Source of the DNA: Betaproteobacteria bacterium | Lineage (GTDB): Bacteria; Pseudomonadota; Gammaproteobacteria; Burkholderiales; Burkholderiaceae_C | Assembly: GCA_025354965.1 (NCBI GenBank) | Contig: JANXLW010000437.1 | Location: 1 to 5,469 of the forward strand | Length of the DNA: 5,469 nucleotides | Direction of reading: 5' to 3' | Shown: piece by piece, positions 1 to 5,469 of the stretch | Position numbering within the stretch: the stretch's first letter is position 1 | Layout: every line of letters starts with the position of its first letter | Program-made: the position numbers and the translations under genes | Notes under the pieces: generated by a model | What the model was told of the DNA's origin: nothing | Database searches by the model: none | Seen by the model: only the letters and a program-made list of their open reading frames with translations

Positions 1-45
1 GTTCGAGCTGCGAATTGAGAGCGTACAACCTTTGGCAAAGACCCT

Positions 46-201
46 ATGGTCGCAATTTGGCGGGTTTAGAAGACCATTGGGTGCCAAATCCCAATGGTCA
101 CTAAATAATCATGAAATTTGATCGAACCCAATGGTCACAAGAGGTTATTTGCAAAAGACCGTGGGCACGAGGTGGGCACGAGGTGGGCACAGGATGGGCA
201 C
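46..201. repeat. Seven direct copies of an 8-bp motif RTGGKCRC
   Basis: Plus-strand copies start at 46 (ATGGTCGC), 94 and 131 (ATGGTCAC), 161, 172 and 183 (GTGGGCAC) and 194 (ATGGGCAC). The copies at 94 and 131 extend to an identical 12-bp CCCAATGGTCAC (90-101 and 127-138). Start-to-start spacing is 48, 37, 30, 11, 11 and 11 bp. The region lies beyond the operon terminator and has no convincing gene. Clustered same-orientation sites suggest a DNA-binding array or element-end sites; the function is unknown. Confidence 0.6.
72..99. repeat. Perfect 10-bp inverted repeat
   Basis: GACCATTGGG (72-81) and CCCAATGGTC (90-99) are exact inverted copies around an 8-bp spacer TGCCAAAT. The right arm is part of the direct-repeat family, so this is one member facing the others. 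It could be a protein-binding palindrome or a cruciform/hairpin; no U tract follows in either direction, so it is not a good terminator. Confidence 0.8.
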
Positions 202-204
202 AAA
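161..204. repeat. Tandem 11-bp repeat, four units
   Basis: Four adjacent 11-bp units read GTGGGCACGAG, GTGGGCACGAG, GTGGGCACAGG and ATGGGCACAAA. The first two are identical and the last two diverge at their ends. The period is close to one helical turn, and 11 is not a multiple of three, so it is not a coding repeat. The array abuts the terminator hairpin at 209. Confidence 0.85.
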
Positions 205-208
205 AGCA

Positions 209-233
209 AAACGCCGACATCAAGTCGGCGTTT
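209..233 (-). terminator. Rho-independent terminator after tRNA-fMet
   Basis: A perfect 10-bp stem (209-218 with 224-233) closes a 5-nt loop. The minus-strand transcript reads AAACGCCGAC, then TTGAT, then GTCGGCGTTT, followed by TTGCTTTTG as an interrupted U tract. It begins 26 nt beyond the tRNA 3' end and is the natural end of the transcription unit. On the plus strand the following bases (ACTTACAGG) lack a good U run, so the minus direction is favoured. Confidence 0.85.
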
Positions 234-259
234 ACTTACAGGGGAAGCCCCGTGTTTAT

Positions 260-336
<77 letters not shown>

Positions 337-377
337 GTATCTTAGTATTGTAACCTATCAGGGCTTGTCGGTGGCAT
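337..377 (-). promoter_or_regulatory. Candidate promoter for the tRNA-fMet gene
   Basis: On the minus strand TACAAT (352-347, five of six matches to the sigma70 -10 box) lies 10 nt before the mature tRNA 5' end, which suits a start near 340. The only -35-like hexamer is ATGCCA (377-372, four of six) inside the end of rplQ, at a long 19-nt spacing. The -10 is attractive but the -35 is weak. Read-through from rplQ with processing by RNase P is the alternative. Confidence 0.25.
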
Positions 378-756
378 CTGCCGGAGCATCAACCACTTCA
401 GGACGATCAACCAATTCAACCAAAGCCATGGGTGCGTTGTCGCCAACGCGGAAACCCATTTTCAGGATGCGTGTGTAGCCACCGGGACGGGCCTTGAAGC
501 GGGGGCCGAGGTTATCAAACAGCTTGACCACGCTGTCGCGGTCGCGCAGACGATCAAATGCCAAGCGGCGGTTGGCCACAGTGGCTTCTTTGGCCAAGGT
601 GATCATGGGCTCGATGACGCTGCGTAATTCCTTGGCTTTGGGAACTGTGGTTTTAATGACTTCATGCTCGATGAGAGAGTTCATCATGTTGCGCAACATC
701 GCCAATCGATGCGAGCTGGTGCGATTGAGTTTACGTAGACCGTGTCCGTGGCGCAT
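358..756 (-). CDS. rplQ: 50S ribosomal protein L17
   Basis: L17 is a large-subunit protein near the peptide exit tunnel. The 132 residues begin MRHGHGLRKLNRTSSHRLAM, followed by LRNMMNSLIEHEVIKTTVPK and AKELRSVIEPMITLAKE, the conserved core. The PGGYTRILKMGFRVGDNAPM segment (91-110) and the ALVELVDRPEV end are also present. A short, acidic, alanine-rich tail (DAPADATDKP) extends beyond the core, as in many proteobacteria. AAAGGA lies about 7 nt upstream of the ATG. It is the last protein gene of the operon; its TGA stop is only 21 nt from the tRNA-fMet gene, with no terminator-like hairpin between them. Confidence 0.97.
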   Translation of the reverse strand: MRHGHGLRKLNRTSSHRLAMLRNMMNSLIEHEVIKTTVPKAKELRSVIEPMITLAKEATVANRRLAFDRLRDRDSVVKLFDNLGPRFKARPGGYTRILKMGFRVGDNAPMALVELVDRPEVVDAPADATDKP

Positions 757-838
757 GGTGCGTTCCTTTAGTTTTATTGCAGGCAGCCGTATCAGGTACT
801 GCCCTGGGGACTATGCCCTTTTTTAAGGGGCTAAAAAG
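757..838 (-). other. rpoA-rplQ spacer with two small hairpins
   Basis: This 82-nt gap holds two possible RNA hairpins. The first is CCCTT/AAGGG (within 831-815) just after the rpoA stop. The second pairs CAGGGCAG (806-799) with CTGCCTG (786-780), leaving one bulged base and a 12-nt loop. Neither is followed by a U tract, so I do not call a terminator. They could be processing or stability elements. The rplQ ribosome-binding site AAAGGA lies just beyond them. Confidence 0.3.
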
Positions 839-1828
839 TCAGTGCTTTTCAAGAGCCGCCGGGGGCCAACTTTCAAGCTTCATGCCCAAAGTCAGACCGC
901 GGGAAGCCAGCACTTCCTTGATTTCATTGAGCGACTTGCGCCCCAGATTCGGTGTTTTCAACAGCTCATTTTCAGTACGCTGAATCAAATCGCCGATGTA
1001 GTAGATATTTTCTGCCTTCAGGCAGTTTGCCGACCGAACCGTCAGTTCAAGCTCGTCCACCGGACGCAACAGGATAGGATCGAACTGCGTGCTGCCGCGT
1101 GGTGCCGGCGCGTCAAACGCTGCCAGTTCGGTGCCTTCCAACTGCGCAAACACGGCCAATTGTTCGACCAGAATTTTAGCCGATGCCCGCACTGCGTCCT
1201 CAGCCGAAATGGCGCCGTTGGTTTCGATATCAACCACCAGTTTGTCAAGGTCGGTGCGTTGTTCGACACGTGCGCTTTCAACGGTGTAGCTGACGCGTTT
1301 GACTGGCGAGAAAGAGGCGTCCAGCACGATCCGACCAATGGATTTGGTAGGCTCGTCGCCATGGCGGCGCATCGTGCCGGGGACATAACCACGGCCTTTT
1401 TCAACCTTGATTTGCATGTCAAGCTTGCCGCCTTGCGACAGGTTGGCTATCACATGATCGGGGTTGATGATCTCGACATCATGCGGTGTTTGAATATCAA
1501 TTGCCGTGACGACACCTTCGCCATCTTTGCGCAGGCTGAGCGTCACTTCATCACGGTTATGAAGCTTGAACACAACGCCTTTGAGGTTCAGCAAAATGTT
1601 GACAACATCTTCCTGCACGCCGTCGATCGACGAGTACTCATGCAAGACGCCGGCAATGGTGACTTCGGTCGCCGCATAGCCGGGCATGGAGGACAACAAA
1701 ACCCGACGCAGTGCGTTTCCAAGAGTATGCCCATAACCACGCTCGAAGGGTTCAAGCGCAACTTTTGCACGGTTAGGCGCAAGCTGCTCGACGTTGATTG
1801 CTTTAGGTTTCAGTAGACTAGTTTGCAT
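839..1828 (-). CDS. rpoA: DNA-directed RNA polymerase subunit alpha
   Basis: Alpha dimerises to scaffold RNA polymerase assembly, and its C-terminal domain reads UP elements and activators. The 329 residues equal the E. coli length. The N-terminal domain (about 1-235) has GHTLGNALRRVLLSSMPGYA (33-52), VQEDVVNILLNLKG (71-84) and ARVEQRTDLDKLVVDIETNG (186-205). A flexible linker (about 236-249) leads to the C-terminal domain with FDPILLRPVDELELTVRSAN. DNA-contacting residues fall at E. coli numbering: Arg265, Asn268, Cys269, Gly296, Lys298, Ser299 and Glu302. AGAGGAAG about 5 nt before the ATG is a strong ribosome-binding site. The gene lies between S4 and L17, the usual alpha-operon position. 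A 975-nt antisense frame opposite it (842-1816) is a shadow. Confidence 0.98.
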   Translation of the reverse strand: MQTSLLKPKAINVEQLAPNRAKVALEPFERGYGHTLGNALRRVLLSSMPGYAATEVTIAGVLHEYSSIDGVQEDVVNILLNLKGVVFKLHNRDEVTLSLRKDGEGVVTAIDIQTPHDVEIINPDHVIANLSQGGKLDMQIKVEKGRGYVPGTMRRHGDEPTKSIGRIVLDASFSPVKRVSYTVESARVEQRTDLDKLVVDIETNGAISAEDAVRASAKILVEQLAVFAQLEGTELAAFDAPAPRGSTQFDPILLRPVDELELTVRSANCLKAENIYYIGDLIQRTENELLKTPNLGRKSLNEIKEVLASRGLTLGMKLESWPPAALEKH

Positions 1829-1945
1829 GCGGACTTCCTCTCAATACCCCCGGTTCGTTACACCGGTAAGGCTGGCGAAGCACCTGAGACGCAGTGCCCC
1901 GCATCCCAGGAACGATTTTGAATAAAAAGACGTGTTGAAAAGTTA
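1829..1945 (-). other. rpsD-rpoA spacer, 117 nt
   Basis: This is the longest gap between protein genes in the window. The transcript starts AT-rich (TAACTTTTCAACACGTC) and becomes GC-rich. A short hairpin, CCGGT-GTAACGA-ACCGG, sits at 1865-1849, about 20 nt before the rpoA start. No ORF, no convincing sigma70 promoter and no terminator were found by eye. It may carry an internal promoter or processing site. Confidence 0.3.
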
Positions 1946-2569
1946 TCAACGCGAGTACAACTCAACGATTAAAGATTCGTTGATATCGGCAGCGAACTGA
2001 TCACGGTCAGGAACTGACTTGAACGTGCCCGCGACTTTTTCAACGCTGACTTCGACCCACGCCGGCATGCCGACTTGTTGGGCCAGTTGAAGCGCTTCCA
2101 CCACACGGTTTTGAGCTTTCGACTTGTCGCGAACGGCAATCACATCACCGGCCTTGACCATATAGGAGGGGATGTTGACGCTCTTGCCGTTGACAGTCAT
2201 GGCTTTGTGGGAGACCAGTTGACGTGCTTCAGCGCGGGTGGAGCCGAAGCCCATGCGATAAACCACATTGTCAAAACGCGACTCCAAAAGGGATAACAGG
2301 TTGGCGCCGGTGTTACCCTTGCGACGGTCAGCTTCCTCAAAATAGCGGCGGAACTGTTTTTCAAGAACACCGTACATGCGCTTGACTTTTTGCTTCTCAC
2401 GCAGCTGCAAGCCAAAGTCGGAAGTACGGGCACCCGAGGTGCGTCCGTGTTGGCCCGGTTTGGAGTCGAATTTTGCCTTGTCTCCAATAGAGCGACGGGC
2501 GCTCTTTAGAAACAGGTCAGTGCCTTCACGGCGGGATAATTTGGCCTTGGGGCCTAGATAGCGTGCCAC
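1946..2569 (-). CDS. rpsD: 30S ribosomal protein S4 (GTG start)
   Basis: S4 is a primary 16S rRNA binder that nucleates assembly of the 30S body, forms part of the mRNA entry helicase, and in E. coli represses the alpha operon. The 207 residues begin MARYLGPKAKLSRREGTDLF. The N-terminal region has no cysteines, so this is the zinc-free C-minus form. LREKQKVKRMYGVLEKQFRR lies at 56-75, the S4 RNA-binding domain runs from about 97 to 160 (including TRAEARQLVSHKA), and the end is INESLIVELYSR. The initiation codon is GTG: the bases at 2569-2567 read GTG and the next codons give ARYLGP. AAAGGAAG lies 5 nt upstream. An 84-nt spacer follows rpsK and a 117-nt spacer precedes rpoA, both long for this cluster. 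Confidence 0.97.
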   Translation of the reverse strand: MARYLGPKAKLSRREGTDLFLKSARRSIGDKAKFDSKPGQHGRTSGARTSDFGLQLREKQKVKRMYGVLEKQFRRYFEEADRRKGNTGANLLSLLESRFDNVVYRMGFGSTRAEARQLVSHKAMTVNGKSVNIPSYMVKAGDVIAVRDKSKAQNRVVEALQLAQQVGMPAWVEVSVEKVAGTFKSVPDRDQFAADINESLIVELYSR

Positions 2570-2653
2570 TTGAACTTCCTTTATGTCATCTGCCGCACAT
2601 CAGTGCAGGAGCCATTGGCGCGGGGACCAGTGGCGGTGGGCTTGGTTAAAAAA
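2570..2653 (-). other. rpsK-rpsD spacer, candidate leader of rpsD
   Basis: The 84-nt spacer contains a hairpin of 5 bp (UGCAC/GUGCG, at 2607-2603 with 2598-2594, loop UGAU) shortly before the rpsD ribosome-binding site. Upstream, short complementary GCCA/TGGC and ACCA/TGGT blocks (about 2611-2647) could pair in more than one way. It directly precedes the GTG start of S4. It could be a translational control leader; structure and function are inferred only. Confidence 0.3.
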
Positions 2654-3058
2654 CTAAATGCGGCGGCGCTTCTGTGGACGGCAACCGTTGTGCGGTACCG
2701 GTGTCACGTCGGCGATCATGTTGATCCGAATGCCAAGGGCAGCCAGAGCACGAACCGAAGATTCACGACCAGGGCCCGGTCCCTTGATTTCAACGTCAAG
2801 ATTTTTGATGCCCTGTTCAATGGCGGCACGACCGGCCACTTCGGAAGCCACCTGGGCTGCGAACGGCGTGGACTTTCGGGAGCCCTTGAATCCTTGACCA
2901 CCTGATGAGGCCCACGACAATGCATTGCCCTGACGGTCGGTGATCGTGATGATGGTATTGTTGAACGAGGCGTGAACGTGCGCGACACCGTCGGCTACAT
3001 TTTTGCGAACTTTTTTACGGACACGTTGGGCCGCATTATTGGCGGGAGCTTTTGCCAT
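2654..3058 (-). CDS. rpsK: 30S ribosomal protein S11
   Basis: S11 lies on the platform of the small subunit near the mRNA exit and the Shine-Dalgarno/anti-Shine-Dalgarno helix. The 134-residue product has a basic N-terminus (QRVRKKVRKN, 11-20), then VADGVAHVHASFNNTIITIT and the glycine/serine-rich ALSWASSGGQGFKGSRKSTP (46-65). The conserved end is DVTPVPHNGCRPQKRRRI. Length and motifs are normal, and the RPQKRRRI ending is one I associate with betaproteobacterial S11. The ATG follows the rpsM stop by 19 nt. The ribosome-binding site is weak (GAAAGA about 6 nt upstream), so translation may depend partly on ribosomes arriving from rpsM. It ends in TAG, followed at once by a run of six T. Confidence 0.97.
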   Translation of the reverse strand: MAKAPANNAAQRVRKKVRKNVADGVAHVHASFNNTIITITDRQGNALSWASSGGQGFKGSRKSTPFAAQVASEVAGRAAIEQGIKNLDVEIKGPGPGRESSVRALAALGIRINMIADVTPVPHNGCRPQKRRRI

Positions 3059-3077
3059 GGTGGTCTTTCAATCCCTG

Positions 3078-3443
3078 TTATTTCTTCAGTGAAGCAGCGG
3101 CCTTGCGGGGGCCTTTGCGGGTGCGGGCATTGGTGCGTGTACGCTGACCACGCATGGGCAGACCACGGCGATGGCGAAAGCCCCGGTAACAACCAATGTC
3201 CATCAAACGCTTGATGTTCATGGTGGTTTCACGACGCAGATCACCCTCGATGGTGAATTGCGCAATGTGGTCGCGGATTTTTTCCAGATCCGAGTCGGTC
3301 AAATCCTTGACCTTCTTGGAATAGGGGATGCCACAGGCTTCGCAGATTTTGCGAGCGCGGTTGCGACCGATACCGAAGATGGCCGTCAAGCCAATTTCAG
3401 AATGCTGTTGCGGCGGAATATTGATGCCAGCGATACGTGCCAT
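3078..3443 (-). CDS. rpsM: 30S ribosomal protein S13
   Basis: S13 sits in the head of the small subunit, contacts P-site tRNA through its C-terminal tail and forms inter-subunit bridges with the 50S. The 121 residues start MARIAGINIPPQQHSEIGLT and carry the helix-hairpin-helix-like IFGIGRNRARKIC (22-34). The conserved YRGFRHRRGLPMRGQRTRTN begins at residue 86, and the basic tail ends ASLKK. Length and motifs are standard. GAGGA about 6 nt before the ATG is a good ribosome-binding site. In E. coli this gene opens the alpha operon behind a long S4-binding leader; here only 24 nt separate it from rpmJ, so an equivalent stand-alone leader does not fit. Confidence 0.97.
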   Translation of the reverse strand: MARIAGINIPPQQHSEIGLTAIFGIGRNRARKICEACGIPYSKKVKDLTDSDLEKIRDHIAQFTIEGDLRRETTMNIKRLMDIGCYRGFRHRRGLPMRGQRTRTNARTRKGPRKAAASLKK

Positions 3444-3467
3444 TTTCGTCCTCTAAAACAAATGCAG

Positions 3468-3581
3468 TTAACCCTGGCGCTGCTTGTGACGCGGATCGGT
3501 ACAGATCACGCGCACAACGCCCTTGCGCCGAATTACCTTGCAGTTACGGCAGATTTTTTTGACCGAAGCCGAAACCTTCAT
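3468..3581 (-). CDS. rpmJ: 50S ribosomal protein L36
   Basis: This is a 37-codon gene read directly from the minus strand. The product begins [20 protein letters not shown] and continues [17 protein letters not shown] before a TAA stop. L36 is the smallest large-subunit protein and helps organise 23S rRNA. Cys11, Cys14, Cys27 and His32 form the CxxC...C...H zinc-ribbon set, so this is the zinc-binding (C+) paralogue rather than the Cys-less zinc-starvation form. The length is exactly the family norm. AGGAGA lies 5 nt upstream of the ATG, a strong ribosome-binding site. The gene sits 31 nt after infA and 24 nt before rpsM. Confidence 0.96.
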
Positions 3582-3612
3582 TTCATTCTCCTAAAACTAT
3601 TCTCAGTTACTG

Positions 3613-3831
3613 TTACTTGGCTCTGAATACAATCCGTGCCCGGCTCAAATCGTAGGGGGTCAGCTCAACAGTGACTTTGTCCCCCGGAAGAATGCGGATG
3701 TAGTGCATGCGCATCTTTCCAGAAATATGCCCCAGAACGACGTGACCATTTTCGAGCTTCACACGAAATGTCGCATTGGGCAGGTTTTCAACCACCTCGC
3801 CCTGCATCTGAATAACGTCGTCTTTTGACAT
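3613..3831 (-). CDS. infA: Translation initiation factor IF-1
   Basis: IF-1 binds the 30S A site during initiation, blocks elongator tRNA and helps IF-2 and IF-3 select initiator tRNA. The 72-residue product is exactly the usual length and is a single S1-type OB fold: MSKDDVIQMQGEVVENLPNA, then FRVKLENGHVVLGHISGKMR and the RILPGDKVTVELTPYDLSRARIVFR half (quoted in pieces). All hallmark segments are present. The ATG lies 14 nt after the secY stop. The best ribosome-binding site is a weak AAGG that overlaps the secY TAA, so translation may be partly coupled to secY. infA inside the ribosomal cluster between secY and rpmJ is common in betaproteobacteria, whereas E. coli keeps infA elsewhere. Confidence 0.97.
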   Translation of the reverse strand: MSKDDVIQMQGEVVENLPNATFRVKLENGHVVLGHISGKMRMHYIRILPGDKVTVELTPYDLSRARIVFRAK

Positions 3832-3845
3832 ATTTACTTATCGCC

Positions 3846-5156
3846 TTATGAAGACTTGAAGTTAGCCTTCTTTAACAGCGATTCATATTGCTGCGACATC
3901 ATGTAATTCTGAACCTGTGCCATAAAATCCATGGTCACGACCACAATAATCAAAAGGGAAGTTCCACCGAAGTAAAACGGTACGTTGTATTTCAGGATAA
4001 GAAACTCCGGCAACAAACATACCATCGTGATGTAGATGGCACCGGCGAAGGTCAGGCGCAGCAAGATTTTGTCGATGTACTTTGCCGTTTGGTCGCCAGG
4101 CCGAATACCCGGAATAAAGGCGCCGCTCTTTTTCAGGTTGTCGGCAGTTTCACGGCTGTTGAACACTAGCGCCGTATAGAAAAAGCAGAAAAACACAATC
4201 GCACCAGCGTACAACATCACATAAATGGGTTGCCCCGGCGTCAAAGAGCCGGCAATGTCTTTCAGCCAGCGCATGGAGTCACCGGTGCTGAACCAGCCGA
4301 CCACCGTGGCTGGCAGCAAAATGATAGAGGAGGCAAAAATGGGCGGAATCACGCCGGCCATGTTCAACTTCAGAGGCAGGTGCGACGACTGTCCACCATA
4401 AACCTTGTTGCCAACTTGACGTCTTGCGTAATTGACCAGGATCTTGCGCTGTCCACGCTCGACGAACACGACAAAGTAGGTGACCAGCGCCACCAGAACA
4501 ACAATGAACAGGGCAATGATGATGCTCATGGCACCGGTGCGCACCAGTTCAAGCAAGCCACCGATTGCGTTGGGCAAGCCGGCTGCAATACCGCCAAAAA
4601 TCAGTATCGAAATACCATTGCCCAAACCGCGCTCTGTAATCTGCTCGCCCAGCCACATCAGGAACAACGTGCCGGCAGTCAAAGTGACGACGGCGGTGAT
4701 ACGAAATCCGAACCCGGGTGTGATCACCAGCCCGGCCGAGCTTTCAAGCGCCAGAGCAATACCCATTGACTGAAACAATGCCAGCCCCAGCGTGCCGTAA
4801 CGCGTGTACTGGGTAATCTTGCGACGCCCGGCTTCGCCTTCTTTTTTCAGTTGTTCAAATGTGGGCAACACATAGGTGAGCAACTGCATGATGATGGAGG
4901 CCGAGATGTACGGCATGATGCCCAAGGCAAAAACGGTAAACCGGGACAGCGCGCCACCGGAGAACATGTTGAACATGCCCAATATGCCGCCTTGCTGACC
5001 TTTGAAAAATTGCGCCAATTGCGCAGGGTCAATGCCAGGAACCGGGATATGCGCGCCAACACGGTAGACCACCAGCGCGAGCAGCAAAAAGACGAGCCGA
5101 CGGCGAAGGTCACCGAACTTGCCAGTTTTTGCCAGTTGAGCTGCGTTAGTTGCCAC
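3846..5156 (-). CDS. secY: Protein translocase subunit SecY (GTG start)
   Basis: SecY is the pore-forming subunit of the SecYEG inner-membrane translocon, which passes unfolded preproteins driven by SecA and inserts membrane proteins. The 436 residues show ten hydrophobic segments (about 20-36, 72-95, 117-137, 151-171, 181-205, 209-232, 265-288, 312-332, 365-385, 395-415). A plug-like glycine-rich stretch (58-70) follows TM1, and the conserved EQITERGLGNGISILIF lies at 171-187. The large cytoplasmic C5 loop has IPGIRPG at 348-354; its Arg352 matches the essential Arg357 of E. coli. I place the start at GTG 5156 (ATNAAQLAKTGKFGDLRRR follows). The longer frame from ATG 5243 would overlap the end of rplO by 59 nt and add 29 residues not typical of the family. 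A GGAAAG at 5171-5166 lies 9 nt upstream of the GTG. The gene ends 14 nt before infA. Confidence 0.96.
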   Translation of the reverse strand: MATNAAQLAKTGKFGDLRRRLVFLLLALVVYRVGAHIPVPGIDPAQLAQFFKGQQGGILGMFNMFSGGALSRFTVFALGIMPYISASIIMQLLTYVLPTFEQLKKEGEAGRRKITQYTRYGTLGLALFQSMGIALALESSAGLVITPGFGFRITAVVTLTAGTLFLMWLGEQITERGLGNGISILIFGGIAAGLPNAIGGLLELVRTGAMSIIIALFIVVLVALVTYFVVFVERGQRKILVNYARRQVGNKVYGGQSSHLPLKLNMAGVIPPIFASSIILLPATVVGWFSTGDSMRWLKDIAGSLTPGQPIYVMLYAGAIVFFCFFYTALVFNSRETADNLKKSGAFIPGIRPGDQTAKYIDKILLRLTFAGAIYITMVCLLPEFLILKYNVPFYFGGTSLLIIVVVTMDFMAQVQNYMMSQQYESLLKKANFKSS

Positions 5157-5184
5157 GTTTGGTGTCTTTCCGTTGCCTGCCGAC

Positions 5185-5469
5185 TTAAGCCATGCTTCCG
5201 CCAGCCGCTTCGATAGCGACTTTGGCAGCAGCCGTTGCACCAATGCCAGTGAGCTTCACGGCTTTGGTGATGACGCCAGTTTTGATGACTTTGACGACCC
5301 TGGCAAGCTCGCCCACCAGGCCAGCCTGCTTGAGAGTGACCAAATCGACTTCGGCGGCACCCAGCAACTCCAGCGAGGTCAAAGTAACCTCAGCATTGAA
5401 TTTGAGCAAGTGGGATTTGAAACCACGCTTGGGCAAGCGTCGTTGCATAGGCATTTGACCGCCTTCAAA
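5185..5469 (-). CDS. rplO: 50S ribosomal protein L15, C-terminal part (5' end outside window)
   Basis: L15 is a late-assembling protein of the large ribosomal subunit that binds 23S rRNA. The 94 visible residues start in mid-protein with FEGGQMPMQRRLPKRGFK, the conserved central segment of L15. They continue into the globular C-terminal domain and end with KLTGIGATAAAKVAIEAAGG, which fits the L15 signature region, before a TAA stop. Bacterial L15 is usually about 145 residues, so roughly the N-terminal third, with its glycine-rich basic extension, lies beyond the right edge. The ATG at 5454 is an internal methionine: the frame stays open upstream to the edge and those codons also match L15. 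It precedes secY by 28 nt, the standard spc-operon order. Confidence 0.96.
   Translation of the reverse strand, partial: FEGGQMPMQRRLPKRGFKSHLLKFNAEVTLTSLELLGAAEVDLVTLKQAGLVGELARVVKVIKTGVITKAVKLTGIGATAAAKVAIEAAGGSMA

Noticed and set aside
72..99. Inverted repeat as a terminator for a plus-strand gene from the left
   Set aside because: It is followed by ACTAAATAA rather than a T run and the stem is not GC-rich; a binding palindrome fits better.
2..121. Possible 3' end of a plus-strand gene entering from the left edge (39 codons to TGA)
   Set aside because: A second frame is also open to 104, the sequence contains the repeat cluster, and neither peptide is recognisable; 39 codons without context is not enough to call a gene.
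815..831. GC-rich hairpin after rpoA as an intrinsic terminator
   Set aside because: The stem is only 4-5 bp and no U tract follows on the minus strand; rplQ continues the operon.
842..1816. A 324-codon plus-strand open frame opposite rpoA
   Set aside because: It starts at a GTG without a ribosome-binding site, its product resembles no family I know, and it exactly shadows a conserved gene; the lack of stops follows from rpoA codon use.
4230..4769. A 179-codon plus-strand frame opposite secY
   Set aside because: It is rich in Q, N, H and R, as expected from the antisense of hydrophobic membrane codons, and has no ribosome-binding site or known family.

Overview
The window is the distal half of a bacterial ribosomal protein super-operon (the spc/alpha region). 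Everything identifiable is transcribed on the minus strand, so the biological order runs from high to low coordinates: rplO (3' part, cut by the window edge), secY, infA, rpmJ, rpsM, rpsK, rpsD, rpoA, rplQ, an initiator tRNA-fMet gene, and an intrinsic terminator. Protein sequences (C-minus type S4, S11 ending in RPQKRRRI, SecY beginning ATNAAQLAKTGKFGDLRRR) and the order secY-infA-rpmJ-rpsM point to a betaproteobacterium. Burkholderiales, probably Comamonadaceae (Rhodoferax/Polaromonas-like), is the best guess; this placement rests on recalled family resemblance, not a search.

Layout. 5469-5185: C-terminal part of L15. 5156-3846: SecY, the translocon channel, with a GTG start. 3831-3613: IF-1. 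3581-3468: the 37-residue L36. 3443-3078: S13. 3058-2654: S11. 2569-1946: S4, also with a GTG start. 1828-839: RNA polymerase alpha. 756-358: L17. 336-260: tRNA-fMet(CAT) with encoded CCA. 233-209: terminator hairpin. 208-1: no convincing gene, but an unusual cluster of short direct and inverted repeats.

Functionally the block makes small-subunit proteins that meet at the head and body of the 30S (S13, S11, S4), large-subunit proteins (L15, L36, L17), the polymerase alpha subunit, the Sec channel, and two dedicated initiation components: IF-1 and, if the end of the operon is read through, initiator tRNA. Spacers are tight (14-31 nt) from rplO to rpsK. They then widen to 84 nt before rpsD, 117 nt before rpoA and 82 nt before rplQ, where internal regulation or mRNA processing could sit. 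The genes themselves are ordinary housekeeping genes with intact family features. I see no defence system, mobile-element gene or CRISPR array. The least explained sequence is the repeat-rich tail at 1-208, just past the tRNA terminator.
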